Origin: Aeromicrobium sp. A1-2
GTDB taxonomy: Bacteria; Actinomycetota; Actinomycetes; Propionibacteriales; Nocardioidaceae
NCBI RefSeq assembly: GCF_003443875.1
Contig: NZ_CP027482.1
Coordinates: 2,170,001-2,234,000 of the forward strand
Length of the DNA stretch: 64,000 nt
Direction: 5' to 3'
The position numbers were made by a program, and so were the translations under genes. Every line of letters starts with the position of its first letter. Within the stretch, counting starts at the first letter, position 1. This document shows positions 36,916 to 45,602 of this stretch, in pieces. The notes below the pieces were generated by a model. The model saw nothing but the letters and a program-made list of their open reading frames with translations. It ran no database searches and was not told where the DNA came from.

Positions 36916-37497
36916 ATGGCACCCCTCGTCCATGGATTCGACTGGCCCGACCGACTCGTCGTCGGGACCGTCGGCCAACCCGGAGAACGCACGTTCTTCC
37001 TTCAGGCCCGCGCCGGCAAGCAACTCGTCAGCGTCGCGCTGGAGAAAGAGCAGTCCGCTGCCCTGGCCGAGCGCATTGAGGAGGTTCTCGACGAACTGAT
37101 GGCCCAGGACGGCAACCCGTACAGCGTCCCGGCGCTGACTCCCGAGGGCCTGGTCGACAACGACCCGCTGGACCAGCCCGTCGAGGAGCAGTTCCGTGCC
37201 GGTGCGATGGGCCTGGGCTGGGACCCGTCGACCGCGCAGATCGTGATCGAAGCCTTCCCGATCGTCGAGATCGACGCCGACGACCTCGACCTGGGCGAGC
37301 TCGACCTGGAGGAGATCGACGTCGTCGAGATCGAGCCCACCGAGGTCATGGTGGTCCGGATCCCGGTCGGCACCGCCCGCGCCTTCGCCAAGCGCACGCG
37401 AGAGGTCGTCGGGGCAGGTCGACCGATCTGTCCGCTCTGTCGGATCCCGATGGACTCCGACGAGCACGTGTGCGAGCTGCCCGACGGGTTCCGGTGA
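36916..37497 (+). CDS. DUF3090 family protein
   Basis: 193 residues. It carries an acidic central run (EIDADDLDLGELDLEEIDV) and ends with a possible metal site (PICPLCRIPMDSDEHVCELP: Cys-x2-Cys...His-x-Cys). Start ATG 36916 follows TAACAT by 7 nt. It overlaps the next start by 4 bp (GTGA). Function unknown; the cysteine cluster suggests zinc binding. Confidence 0.9.
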   Translation: MAPLVHGFDWPDRLVVGTVGQPGERTFFLQARAGKQLVSVALEKEQSAALAERIEEVLDELMAQDGNPYSVPALTPEGLVDNDPLDQPVEEQFRAGAMGLGWDPSTAQIVIEAFPIVEIDADDLDLGELDLEEIDVVEIEPTEVMVVRIPVGTARAFAKRTREVVGAGRPICPLCRIPMDSDEHVCELPDGFR

Positions 37498-38261
37498 CGA
37501 CCCGGGTCGACCTGATCGACGACGACCTGGAGCTCACCGGCCGGATCATGCCCGCGTCGAACGCGACGTTCGTCGGTCGCATCGGCGAGGTCGCGGTCGT
37601 CTACAAGCCCGTGGCCGGCGAGCGTCCGCTGTGGGACTTCCCCGACGGCAATCTCGCCCACCGTGAGGTCGCGGCGTACGCGCTCTCCGAAACCCTCGGC
37701 TGGAACGTCGTGCCGCACACCTGGCTCCGCGAAGGGCCCATGGGAATCGGCATGGTGCAACGCTGGCAGGAGATCGATCCGGAGCAGGACGCCGTCGACC
37801 TGGTCGCTGCCGGCGCGACACCCGACGGCTGGCGCCACGTCCTCGACGGACTCGACGGGCAGGACCGACCCGTTGCGCTGATCCACGAGGACTCGCCTGA
37901 GCTGCGTCGGATGGCCGTGTTCGACATCATCGCGAACAACGCCGACCGCAAGGGCGGACACGTCCTCCCGATGACAGACCGTCATCGCTACGGCATCGAC
38001 CACGGGCTCACCTTCCATGCCGAGCACAAGCTCCGCACGGTCCTGTGGGGCTGGCTCGGTAATGACCTGCAAGACGACGAGATCGACGGCGTCCAACGCG
38101 TTCGCACCGCGCTCGAGGCTGACCTCGGCGCGACCCTCGGCGGTCTGCTGACTGGCCGCGAGATCGAGGCGTTGACGTCGCGGTGCGACAGGTTGCTGCG
38201 GAAGCCGCAGTTCCCGGCCCCCCACGGAGAGATGCCAGCCGTGCCCTGGCCGCCGTTCTGA
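37494..38261 (+). CDS. SCO1664 family / HipA-like kinase-fold protein
   Basis: 255 residues, starting GTG within the DUF3090 stop. The motifs VVYKPVAGERPLWDFPDG (Lys), AVFDIIANNADRKGGHVL (catalytic-loop-like N...D) and HRYGIDHGLTFH (metal Asp, DHG) resemble a PI3/4-kinase-like or HipA-like fold. Substrate unknown. Third member of the histidine phosphatase/DUF3090 set; a phosphatase and a kinase-like protein paired in one operon hints at opposing reactions on the same compound. Confidence 0.87.
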   Translation: MTTRVDLIDDDLELTGRIMPASNATFVGRIGEVAVVYKPVAGERPLWDFPDGNLAHREVAAYALSETLGWNVVPHTWLREGPMGIGMVQRWQEIDPEQDAVDLVAAGATPDGWRHVLDGLDGQDRPVALIHEDSPELRRMAVFDIIANNADRKGGHVLPMTDRHRYGIDHGLTFHAEHKLRTVLWGWLGNDLQDDEIDGVQRVRTALEADLGATLGGLLTGREIEALTSRCDRLLRKPQFPAPHGEMPAVPWPPF

Positions 38262-39088
38262 TGGCCGGCCCGCACCTCCCGGACACCTTGCTGGTCGGCT
38301 GTGGAGACCTCGGCGCAGCCGTCGGCCGACGGCTCGCCGATCTCGGACACGGCGTCGTCGCGATCAGGCGACGTGGCGACCTCGTGCCGTCGCCCCTACG
38401 AGGCTTGTCCGCCGACCTGACCCGCGAGGTGCCCGATCTCCCCCCACTGGACCTGGCGCACCTCGTCATCGCACTCACAGCCCGTCCACGCACCGAGGAG
38501 GCCTACCGGGCGACGTACGTCGATGGCATGGGACGGGCGCTGGACGCCCTCGCGGCGTCCGGACGACAACCGCGTCGCGCCGTGCTGGTCTCCTCGACGG
38601 CGGTCTACGGCGATCTCCCACCCGATGTCCTGATCGACGAGTCGACGCCGACCCGCCCCACGGACGGCCCGGCCCGGATGCTGCTGGAGGCCGAGGAGGT
38701 CTTCGCCGACCGCGTCCCCGGCGGGACCGTGCTGCGGCTGTCCGGCCTGTACGGCGGGGACAGCACATTCCTTGTCGACCGCGTCCGCGAAGGACGGATC
38801 ACCGATCCGCACCGGTGGACCAACCGGATCCATCGCAGCGATGCCGCCGCGGCGATCGTCCATCTGCTGACCCGCGCTGACGCTCCCGAACGGCTCTACG
38901 TCGGCACCGACGACGAGCCGGCCCAGCTGGGCGACGTCGCGACCCACCTCGCGGCCAGGCTCGACGCACCGACTCCGCCGCCGGCCGATCCGGCGCTCGG
39001 GCACGGCAAGCGCCTGTCGAACGCCCGGCTCCGCGCGAGTGGCTGGACTCCGGAGCACCCGACGTACCGCGAGGGATACGCCGGCTAG
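38261..39088 (+). CDS. NAD-dependent epimerase/dehydratase family protein
   Basis: A 275-residue extended short-chain dehydrogenase. The nucleotide loop is LLVGCGDLGAAVGRRLADLG; LVSSTAVYGDL carries Ser/Thr; the catalytic Tyr-x3-Lys pair is not clearly present (ARMLLEAEEVF occupies the region), so activity may differ from classic epimerases. Its ATG overlaps the previous stop (TGATG), extending the four-gene operon. Confidence 0.85.
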   Translation: MAGPHLPDTLLVGCGDLGAAVGRRLADLGHGVVAIRRRGDLVPSPLRGLSADLTREVPDLPPLDLAHLVIALTARPRTEEAYRATYVDGMGRALDALAASGRQPRRAVLVSSTAVYGDLPPDVLIDESTPTRPTDGPARMLLEAEEVFADRVPGGTVLRLSGLYGGDSTFLVDRVREGRITDPHRWTNRIHRSDAAAAIVHLLTRADAPERLYVGTDDEPAQLGDVATHLAARLDAPTPPPADPALGHGKRLSNARLRASGWTPEHPTYREGYAG

Positions 39089-39128
39089 CTGCGGTCCCCG
39101 ATCCCCGCAAAACTGCGATGATCGGGGC

Positions 39129-39425
39129 ATGTGGATCGGTTGGATCGAATTCGACATCCTGCTGGGCGACGTGCACTCGCTCAAGGCCAAACGCTCGGTC
39201 GTCCGGCCGCTCGTGGCCGACCTTCGTCGCACGTTCACGGTCGCGGCGGCCGAGACCGGCAGCCTCGACCTGCATCGCCGTGCTGGAGTCGGGGTCAGTG
39301 TCGTGGCGGCCGACAGCCGACATGTCGTCGATGTCCTCGACGCCGTGGAGAACTTCGTCGCCGGCCGACCCGAGATCGACCTGCTGTCGGCTCACCGGGG
39401 ACTCAGCCGCAGCGACGACGAATAG
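39129..39425 (+). CDS. DUF503 domain-containing protein
   Basis: 98 residues starting MWIGWIEFDILLGDVHSLKAKRSVVRPLVADLRR, the DUF503 signature (short ferredoxin-like fold, often near rbfA in other bacteria). Function unknown. Stand-alone, 40 bp after the epimerase gene. Confidence 0.88.
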   Translation: MWIGWIEFDILLGDVHSLKAKRSVVRPLVADLRRTFTVAAAETGSLDLHRRAGVGVSVVAADSRHVVDVLDAVENFVAGRPEIDLLSAHRGLSRSDDE

Positions 39426-39434
39426 GCTGGTGCG

Positions 39435-40049
39435 GTGTACATCCCCCGCGCCAACTCGATGGACGATCCCGCAGCAGTCCGTGCGTTCGTCGAGTCGGTC
39501 GGCAGCGCCGAGATCGTGACGGTGGGGCCCGACGGCGCGCCGATGGCCACGCTGCTGCCGATCTTGTGGAGCGTCGACGGTGGCACCGTGATCGCCCATT
39601 TGGCCCGTGCCAACCCGCACTGGCGCACGATCGACGATGGCGCCGCAGCGCTCGCGATCGTCGCGGGCCCGCAGGCCTACGTGTCCCCCGGCTGGTACGC
39701 CTCGAAGGCCGAGCACGGCCGCGTCGTGCCGACGTGGAACTACTCCTCGGTGCACCTGACCGGCACGGTGCGCGTGCACGACGATCCGGTGTGGGTCCGC
39801 GACATGGTGACCCAGTTGACCGACCGCCACGAGCAGCCGCGCCCCGAGCCGTGGGCGGTGACCGACGCCCCCGCTGCGTACGTCGACAAGAATCTCCGGG
39901 CCATCGTCGGGCTCGAGATGACCGTGACCCGGGTCGAGGCCAAGGCCAAGCTGAGCCAGAACCGCTCGGATGCCGACCGGGCCGGGGTCGTCAACGGTCT
40001 GCTGGCCGAGGGCGGCGACCCAGCCGTCGCACGAGCCATGCACCCGTGA
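39435..40049 (+). CDS. FMN-binding negative transcriptional regulator family (PaiB-like)
   Basis: 204 residues opening MYIPRANSMDDPAAVRAFVES with the split-barrel core PMATLLPILWSVDGGTVIAHLARANPHW and the YVSPGWYASK / VPTWNYSSVHLTGTV blocks typical of PaiB. It binds FMN; a direct DNA-binding role is doubtful for most members. GTG 39435 follows TAGGCT by 6 nt, so it is probably leaderless. Confidence 0.9.
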   Translation: MYIPRANSMDDPAAVRAFVESVGSAEIVTVGPDGAPMATLLPILWSVDGGTVIAHLARANPHWRTIDDGAAALAIVAGPQAYVSPGWYASKAEHGRVVPTWNYSSVHLTGTVRVHDDPVWVRDMVTQLTDRHEQPRPEPWAVTDAPAAYVDKNLRAIVGLEMTVTRVEAKAKLSQNRSDADRAGVVNGLLAEGGDPAVARAMHP

Positions 40050-40182
40050 CCGGGGCGCGGTAGACGCGGAATCGCCGCAGATTCCGTCACGACCTGCGAC
40101 GATGTGACCCCCGCCCTAGCCGTGAGCCGGTTCGGATCGACATACTGTGACAAGTTTTGTCCTCTGCAGGAAGAGACCCAGC

Positions 40183-41232
40183 GTGCGCAACCCCCGAGCT
40201 TTCCTTCGTCCGCTCGCCGTCGGCGCCCCGGCACCGGCAGCCGACATCCCGTTCCGACCGAGCCGGATGATCCACTTCTTCGATCCGAGCAATCCGAAGA
40301 TGCAGGCCAAGGTCCCGGAGATCGCCGCGAAGGTCGACATCATCCTGGGCAACCTCGAGGACGCGATCAAGACCGAGAACAAGGAAGCCGCCCGGCAGGG
40401 CCTGGTGGACGTCGCCAAGGCGACCGACTTCGGCCAGACCCAGCTCTGGGTCCGCATCAACAGCCTCGACTCCCCGTGGGCGCTGGACGACCTAATCACC
40501 CTGGTGACCGAGATCGGCGACAAGCTCGACGTCGTCATGGTGCCCAAGGTCGAGGGCGCCCAGGACATCCACTACATCGACCGGCTGCTCGCCCAGCTCG
40601 AGGCCCGCGCCGGCCTCGAAAGGCCGATCCTGGTGCACGCGATCCTCGAGACCGCCGAAGGCATGACCAACGTCGAGGAGATCGCCGGCGCCAGCCCACG
40701 CATGCAGGGCATCTCGCTGGGACCGGCCGATCTCGCCGCGAGTCGCCGCATGAAGACCACCCGCGTCGGTGGCGGCCACCCCGGATATCTGGTGCGCCAG
40801 GACCCGACCGGCGACGACCTGCACGCCGGCCGCACGACGTACCAGCAGGACCTGTGGCACTACACGATCGCGCGCATGGTCGACGCCTGCGCCGCCAACG
40901 ACATCCTGCCGTTCTACGGACCGTTCGGGGACATCAAGGACGTCGTCGCGTGCGAGGACCAGTTCCGCAACGCATTCCTGCTCGGCTGCGTCGGCGCGTG
41001 GAGCCTGCACCCCGTGCAGATCGACATCGCTCGCACGGTCTTCTCCCCCGACCCGGCCGACGTGGCGCACGCCAAGGAGGTCGTCGAGGCGATGGGCGAT
41101 GGCTCCGGTGCCGTGATGATCAACGGCAAGATGGAGGACGATGCGTCCTGCAAGCAGTGCATCGTGATGCTGGACCTCGCCAAGGCGCTCGCCGAGCGCG
41201 ACCCCGAGCTCGCCGCCGCCTACGACCTCTGA
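40183..41232 (+). CDS. HpcH/HpaI aldolase family, malyl-CoA/beta-methylmalyl-CoA lyase-like
   Basis: 349 residues. TIM-barrel lyase with metal-site acids ([20 protein letters not shown]) and the R...D...E layout of malyl-CoA lyases ([25 protein letters not shown]). It is longer than CitE, as are Mcl1-type enzymes. Start GTG 40183 with AGGAAGAG upstream. Followed 8 bp later by a CitE-sized paralog; such pairs (lyase plus malyl-CoA thioesterase) act in the ethylmalonyl-CoA pathway for acetyl-CoA assimilation. That pathway assignment is inference. Confidence 0.85.
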   Translation: MRNPRAFLRPLAVGAPAPAADIPFRPSRMIHFFDPSNPKMQAKVPEIAAKVDIILGNLEDAIKTENKEAARQGLVDVAKATDFGQTQLWVRINSLDSPWALDDLITLVTEIGDKLDVVMVPKVEGAQDIHYIDRLLAQLEARAGLERPILVHAILETAEGMTNVEEIAGASPRMQGISLGPADLAASRRMKTTRVGGGHPGYLVRQDPTGDDLHAGRTTYQQDLWHYTIARMVDACAANDILPFYGPFGDIKDVVACEDQFRNAFLLGCVGAWSLHPVQIDIARTVFSPDPADVAHAKEVVEAMGDGSGAVMINGKMEDDASCKQCIVMLDLAKALAERDPELAAAYDL

Positions 41233-41240
41233 GGAATCCC

Positions 41241-42125
41241 ATGACTGACACGCTCGAGACCAGCCTGCGCCCCCGCCGCTCCGTCCTCTACATGCCCGGC
41301 GCCAATGAGCGTGCCCTCGAGAAGGCCAAGGGCATCGACGCCGACGCCCTGATCCTCGACCTCGAGGATGCCGTCGCACCCGAGGCCAAGGGCGACGCCC
41401 GTGATCGCGTGTGCGCTGCGGTGACATCGGGCGAGTACGGACACCGCGAGCTCGCGATCCGGGTCAACGGGATCGGCACCGAGTGGCACGACGCCGACAT
41501 CGCCGCCGCCGCACAGGCCGGTCCCGACGCGGTCCTGGTGCCCAAGGTCAACTCCGCCGCAGAGGTCCTCCAGCTCGTCGCGGCACTCGAGCAGGCCGGC
41601 GCACCCGCGACGACGAAGCTCTGGGCCATGATCGAGACGCCGATCGCGCTGCTGCACGCCGAGGAGATCTGCGCCGCGCACGACCGGCTCACGGTCATCG
41701 TGATGGGCACCAACGACGTCGTCAACGAGACGTACGGACTGCACGTTCCGGGCCGCAACCCGCTGGTGCTCACCGCGCTGTCGCTGTCGCTGCTGGCCGC
41801 GCGGGTCGCGGGCAAGGTGATCCTGGACGGCGTCTACAACGACGTCAAGAACCTCGAGGGCTTCGAGTCCGAGGCACGTCAGGGCCGCGAGATGGGCTTC
41901 GACGGCAAGACATTGATCCACCCCAGCCAGGTCGAACCCACCAACGCGTTGTTCGGACCATCTGCCGATGAGGTCGAGCACGCCGAGGCGATGATCTCTA
42001 CGTTCGAGGAGGCGAAGGCGGCCGGTCAGGGTGTCGTGACCTTCAACGGGCGCATGGTCGAGGAGCTCCACGTGCGGGACGGCCGACGAATCCTCGCCCT
42101 CGCCGACGCGATACGGTCGCGCTGA
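41241..42125 (+). CDS. CitE-like HpcH/HpaI family protein, possible malyl-CoA thioesterase
   Basis: 294 residues: RRSVLYMPGANERALEKAKGIDADALILDLEDAVAPEAK, AIRVNGIGTEWHD, KLWAMIETPIALLHAEEIC and GFDGKTLIHPSQVEPTNALF are all CitE-family blocks. Relatives include Mcl2 (malyl-CoA thioesterase) and citrate lyase beta; the absence of citrate lyase partners and the adjacent Mcl1-like gene favour the former. Same operon as its neighbour. Confidence 0.85.
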   Translation: MTDTLETSLRPRRSVLYMPGANERALEKAKGIDADALILDLEDAVAPEAKGDARDRVCAAVTSGEYGHRELAIRVNGIGTEWHDADIAAAAQAGPDAVLVPKVNSAAEVLQLVAALEQAGAPATTKLWAMIETPIALLHAEEICAAHDRLTVIVMGTNDVVNETYGLHVPGRNPLVLTALSLSLLAARVAGKVILDGVYNDVKNLEGFESEARQGREMGFDGKTLIHPSQVEPTNALFGPSADEVEHAEAMISTFEEAKAAGQGVVTFNGRMVEELHVRDGRRILALADAIRSR

Positions 42126-42138
42126 TCCGAGGTCTGCC

Positions 42139-42738
42139 GTGACTGACGCCGAACGCCAGGAGCGACAGCGCGCCGCGCGGCAACGCGTGGAGCTTGGCGC
42201 CTTGGCACTCGAGCTGGCCGCGGCGAAGGGCTTCGCGGGTCTCACGGTCAAGGCCATGGCCGAGGCGTCCGCGCAGCCGGCCTCCGTCGTCGAGGACCTG
42301 CTGGGCCGCGACGACGACCTCGTGGAATACGTCATCGTCGAGGAGATGGGCCAGACCTTCGCCGAGATGACGGTGATGTTCGGCCACGACCTCCCGGCGC
42401 GCGACGTCGTGGTCGGCGTCTGCGCCTACGCCTACCGGCGGCTCGCCGACACCGTCACGTTCCGGGAGCTGCTGGACGCGCAGCGCCAACGGCTGATGGA
42501 GCACACGCTCGGCGACCGTCCCGAGACGCTGATCCTCGCGCGGGACTGGCTCGCCGAAGAGTACCGGCTGCTCGGCGAGCGCGCGGGCGAACCGATCGAG
42601 GCGGACGGCGCCGCGGAGTTCTCGATCCGGCTGATGCTGTCGCTGCTGACCAGCCCCCAGCTCGGCCCTGACCTGTCGGAGGACGGCGTGGTCGAGGCGA
42701 TCATCCGACGGTGGCTTCTGCCGGGAATCTTCGCCTGA
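42139..42738 (+). CDS. TetR-family transcriptional regulator
   Basis: 199 residues with an N-terminal helix-turn-helix (RVELGALALELAAAKGFAGLTVKAMAEASAQPASVVEDLLG), somewhat divergent from the classic TetR YYHF/YRHF end of the recognition helix. GTG start, 13 bp after the CitE-like gene, so probably a local regulator of the aldolase operon. Confidence 0.8.
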   Translation: MTDAERQERQRAARQRVELGALALELAAAKGFAGLTVKAMAEASAQPASVVEDLLGRDDDLVEYVIVEEMGQTFAEMTVMFGHDLPARDVVVGVCAYAYRRLADTVTFRELLDAQRQRLMEHTLGDRPETLILARDWLAEEYRLLGERAGEPIEADGAAEFSIRLMLSLLTSPQLGPDLSEDGVVEAIIRRWLLPGIFA

Positions 42739-42790
42739 TCAGCGGCGGGCAGGGAATGCTCCCCACCCGCCGCCCTCGTGCGCGATCTGA

Positions 42791-43045
42791 TCAGCGCAGG
42801 CCGCGGATGCCGTAGATCTCTGAATAGATCGCGGTCTTGTGCCGCTCGACCTCGCGACGCTGTCGCACCGACTCCAGGAGCACGGCGCGATCGATCTCGG
42901 ACAACTCATCCCAGGCGCGCTTGCGCCCCTTGCGGGACTCGACGTTTGACACTGTCTTCACCCCCTCTCCATCAGTTCCTGTCGTCGGATGAAGATCTGT
43001 CGGGTTCTGTGCGGGCATGAGTCGTGTATCGGGGTTCGTGGTCAT
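42791..43045 (-). CDS. short charged protein, unknown
   Basis: 84 residues with an ideal AAGGAGG ribosome site 6-7 nt before ATG 43045. The N-terminal half is polar and Thr/Pro-rich; the C-terminal half is charged and helical (RKRAWDELSEIDRAVLLESVRQRREVERHKTAI). An alternative internal start (GTG in EGVKTVSN) would keep only the helical part. It lies downstream of the terminated 31-residue peptide unit and converges on the TetR gene. No family recognised. Confidence 0.6.
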   Translation of the reverse strand: MTTNPDTRLMPAQNPTDLHPTTGTDGEGVKTVSNVESRKGRKRAWDELSEIDRAVLLESVRQRREVERHKTAIYSEIYGIRGLR

Positions 43046-43093
43046 GGCGCGCCTCCTTTCGTGATGGTTGGTGGACAGGGTCGGATTCGGCAC

Positions 43094-43132
43094 AAAAAAA
43101 ATGCCACTCCGGATCCAGGATCCGAAGCGGCA
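43094..43132 (-). terminator. strong intrinsic terminator
   Basis: On the minus strand, TGCCGCTTCGGATCC pairs with GGATCCGGAGTGGCA (13 of 15 pairs standard) and is followed by eight T. It ends the short peptide transcript starting above 43248. It is the best textbook rho-independent terminator in the window. Confidence 0.88.
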
Positions 43133-43152
43133 GAAGTGCCGACTGCTGTGGG

Positions 43153-43248
43153 CTACTTCAGGCGTGCTGCTCCGGAGGTTGGACCGGCGACGGACAGGGC
43201 GGCGACGAAGTCGTTTCGGCCGAGCGTCTGTGTCATGTTGTTCTCCAC
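43153..43248 (-). CDS. 31-residue peptide in its own transcription unit
   Basis: GTG 43248 is preceded by AAGGAGG (ideal spacing) and encodes a 31-residue peptide: it begins MENNMTQTLGRNDFVAAL and ends SGAARLK, with an internal ATG giving a 27-residue form. There is no cysteine and no signal peptide. A TAAGTT -10-like box lies about 45 bp upstream and a strong terminator directly follows the stop. No family recognised; it could be a signalling peptide, a precursor or a small regulatory protein, or the transcript itself could be the functional product. Confidence 0.6.
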   Translation of the reverse strand: MENNMTQTLGRNDFVAALSVAGPTSGAARLK

Positions 43249-43445
43249 GGGTCCACCTCCTTGATGAGTCGAGCCTTTGCAGGCAATCCGAGAAACTTAA
43301 CGCATCTCGGTACAGCCTGTAGACGCGCAGGGGTGCCGCGGTCGCCAGAAGCGTGTTCCGGCGGCAGCACATCGGATGTCGATGAATTCCGGCCGCACGG
43401 TTGAGGGTGGCGACTGAAGTTCACCGGGTGTTTTGCTGCCGCAGA

Positions 43446-44564
43446 TCAGTCGAGCTCGAGACGTTCGTCGATCTCGTCCCTCGTGTAGCCGCTGGCGTAC
43501 AGCAGGTCGGCCGCCAGCGATCGCACCTGGGCCGCGATCGAGGCGCTGTTCATCGTGATCGCGTCCGGCAGTGCTGCCGATGCCAGCCGGGCCGCCTCGA
43601 CGAGCTGTGAGCGGACCTCATCGAAGTTGTCATGCTCGGACAGGTCGTCGGCGAAGATGCCGATCGCACGGGCCAACGTGTCGATGGCGACGTCCATGTT
43701 GGGCGGGACCACCTCACCGTGGCGCAGCAGGGCCGAGGTCTTGCGGGCCAGCACTCGGGCGTCACGGACGGCGTTGTCGAGGTCACGGACCGTCGCGACG
43801 TACGTCTGCACATGGCCGCGCTGCTTCCACCGCATGGGTGACATCCGGGCGATCTCCGTGACGTTGGCCGCGGTCGATGTCATCGAGTCGACCTGTGGCT
43901 GCATCGAGCGGGCCTCGTCGAGGGCCAGGTCGGCCAGATCTGCGTCGACCGTGCGCAGCGCCTGTGCCGTCCGGCCGAGGATCGCGGCGAGCCGGGTCAG
44001 GAATCCCTGCACCTCACGGTCGATGTCCCGGATCGCGTTGCGCGGGATCAGCAGGATCATCGCCAGGCCGACGGCCCCACCGACCAGGGCGTCGAGGAAT
44101 CGGGTGATCGCCGGATTGCTCACGCCGGCGGCGGGGATCACCGCTGCGAGCAGGACCGAGGACGTCGCGGACTGGGTCAGCGCGAGCCCCTTGAGTCCGA
44201 GCAGCGTGCCGATCACGACTGTCAGGGTCACCACCAGCGCCATCTGCCACGTTCCACGGCCGATCCCGAGGATCAGCAGCTCGCCGACCAGGACCCCGAT
44301 CGACACCCCGAGCACCAGCTCGTACGACGTCCGGCCACGCAGCCCGCCGCCCGCGATGAGCACGATGATGCAGGCGATCGGTGCGAAGAACGCCTGCTGG
44401 TGGTGCAGCAGGTTCGTCGCGATGAAGTAGGCCAGCGCGGTGCCCAGGCTCAGTCGGACGAGCGTGCGCCAGCGCCGGCGCAGGACGTACAGGCGATCGC
44501 CCAACGAGCTGGCCGGAGGACGCAGGTGGAGCCGTCGCCACGGCAGGTCGCGCGCCAGGTCCAT
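43446..44564 (-). CDS. FUSC family membrane protein (aromatic acid exporter-like)
   Basis: 372 residues. N-terminal hydrophobic half with about six spans (LVRLSLGTALAYFIATNLLHHQQAFFAPIACIIVLIAGGG; VLGVSIGVLVGELLILGIG; and further), C-terminal soluble helical half (RDIDREVQGFLTRLAAILGRTAQALR). Typical of half-size FUSC/ArAE exporters. Start ATG 44564 chosen by the onset of similarity; the frame extends upstream. 34 bp after the DUF3618 gene. Confidence 0.85.
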   Translation of the reverse strand: MDLARDLPWRRLHLRPPASSLGDRLYVLRRRWRTLVRLSLGTALAYFIATNLLHHQQAFFAPIACIIVLIAGGGLRGRTSYELVLGVSIGVLVGELLILGIGRGTWQMALVVTLTVVIGTLLGLKGLALTQSATSSVLLAAVIPAAGVSNPAITRFLDALVGGAVGLAMILLIPRNAIRDIDREVQGFLTRLAAILGRTAQALRTVDADLADLALDEARSMQPQVDSMTSTAANVTEIARMSPMRWKQRGHVQTYVATVRDLDNAVRDARVLARKTSALLRHGEVVPPNMDVAIDTLARAIGIFADDLSEHDNFDEVRSQLVEAARLASAALPDAITMNSASIAAQVRSLAADLLYASGYTRDEIDERLELD

Positions 44565-44598
44565 CGTCAGGCCCGGCGAGCGATCGGGCGCGTCATCG

Positions 44599-44847
44599 TC
44601 AGCGCACGAGCCGGCGGATGACGACGACGCCAGCAACAACAACGACGGTGCCTCCGACGAGCGGAAGGATCGTGCCGAGCTTCGGCGATCCGGTCTCGTC
44701 GACGAATCGCGACCGCAGGCTGTAGAGGGTGCGTCGGGCGATGTTGCGGGGGGTGGTCCGGTCGATCAGCGCGTCGACGGTGTCGGCCAGCCGCTCCCGG
44801 ATCTCCTCGATCTCGTCGACCAGGTCATCGGGTTTAGCCTTCGCCAC
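44599..44847 (-). CDS. DUF3618 domain protein
   Basis: 82 residues: KPDDLVDEIEEIRERLADTVDALIDRTTPRNIARR is the DUF3618 signature (amphipathic helix), and the C-terminal LGTILPLVGGTVVVVAGVVVIRRLV is one membrane span. GTG start with GAGGCA upstream. Likely a small membrane-anchored partner of its FUSC neighbour; function unknown. Confidence 0.88.
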   Translation of the reverse strand: MAKAKPDDLVDEIEEIRERLADTVDALIDRTTPRNIARRTLYSLRSRFVDETGSPKLGTILPLVGGTVVVVAGVVVIRRLVR

Positions 44848-44921
44848 GTCGTGCCTCGCTCACTGGTTGGGTGTGCCGGGTCCAGGTCGATCACCTGGGC
44901 TCGTACGTCAGGATAGTGCCC

Positions 44922-45392
44922 ATGACGACGCGACTGCAGCCCGGCGACACCGCACCCGACTTCACCCTGGTCGATGACACCGGCGAGACGGTCACGTTGT
45001 CGGACCTGAAGGACCGCAAGGTCATCGTCTACTTCTATCCCGCCGCGATGACTCCGGGGTGCACCAAGCAGGCCTGCGACTTCAGCGACTCGATCGATCG
45101 ACTGCAGTCCGAGGGCTACACCGTGCTCGGCATCTCTCCGGACAAGCCCGAGAAGCTCGCGAAATTCCGTGAGCGGGACGGCCTGAGCATCACGCTGCTC
45201 TCCGACCCGTCCAAGGAAGTCCTGACGCAGTGGGCTGCGTTCGGCGAGAAGAAGCTCTACGGCAAGGTCGTGCAGGGTGTCATCCGCTCGACGTTCGTCG
45301 TCGAGGCGGGCAAGATCACGCTCGCGCAGTACAACGTCAAGGCGACCGGTCACGTCGCCAAGCTGCGTCGGGACCTGGGGCTCGGGGACTAG
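44922..45392 (+). CDS. bcp: thioredoxin-dependent peroxiredoxin, BCP type
   Basis: 156 residues with the peroxidatic cysteine in YPAAMTPGCTKQACDFSD; the second cysteine five residues later (Cys-x4-Cys) is the resolving cysteine of alpha-type BCP. Detoxifies peroxides with thioredoxin. Start ATG 44922. Confidence 0.94.
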   Translation: MTTRLQPGDTAPDFTLVDDTGETVTLSDLKDRKVIVYFYPAAMTPGCTKQACDFSDSIDRLQSEGYTVLGISPDKPEKLAKFRERDGLSITLLSDPSKEVLTQWAAFGEKKLYGKVVQGVIRSTFVVEAGKITLAQYNVKATGHVAKLRRDLGLGD

Positions 45393-45441
45393 TTTCCGCC
45401 TCACTCGGGAGGTCCACCTCCGTCCGGACGGCGGCCTCGCC

Positions 45442-45447
45442 TAATAT
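45442..45447 (+). promoter_or_regulatory. -10 box of tRNA-Leu gene
   Basis: TAATAT 10 bp before the tRNA 5' end, a strong -10 in this GC-rich setting. Confidence 0.55.
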
Positions 45448-45456
45448 CGACCACGG

Positions 45457-45538
45457 GCCGGTGTGGTGGAACTGGTAGACACGCAGGATTTAGGATCCTG
45501 TGCCTTCGGGCGTGCAGGTTCAAGTCCTGTCACCGGCA
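45457..45538 (+). tRNA. tRNA-Leu (anticodon UAG)
   Basis: Acceptor stem GCCGGTG pairs with CACCGGC, discriminator A; the anticodon arm AGGAT-TTAGGAT-CCT places TAG in the loop; a long variable arm (TGCCTTCGGGCG) marks class II tRNA; T-loop GGTTCAAGTCC. The CCA end is not encoded (ACC follows). An IS481-type element is inserted directly behind it. Confidence 0.95.
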
Positions 45539-45541
45539 CCC
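45527..45541 (+). repeat. 15-bp target-site duplication, left copy (tRNA 3' end)
   Basis: CTGTCACCGGCACCC directly abuts the left inverted repeat of the IS; the identical 15 bp abut the right inverted repeat at 46871-46885. The left copy keeps the tRNA gene intact. Confidence 0.85.
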
Positions 45542-45563
45542 TGTGATGTCTCAGGACATCGGA

Positions 45564-45602
45564 AACTCCCGGACCTGCATTTTGCAGGTTCGGGAGTTTT
45601 TT
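45564..45602. terminator. terminator hairpin inside IS left end
   Basis: AACTCCCGGACCTGCA pairs with TGCAGGTTCGGGAGTT (one G-T pair), with TTTTTT at the right. It lies between the tRNA and the transposase stop, so it can end tRNA transcription on one side and transposase transcription on the other. Confidence 0.82.
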
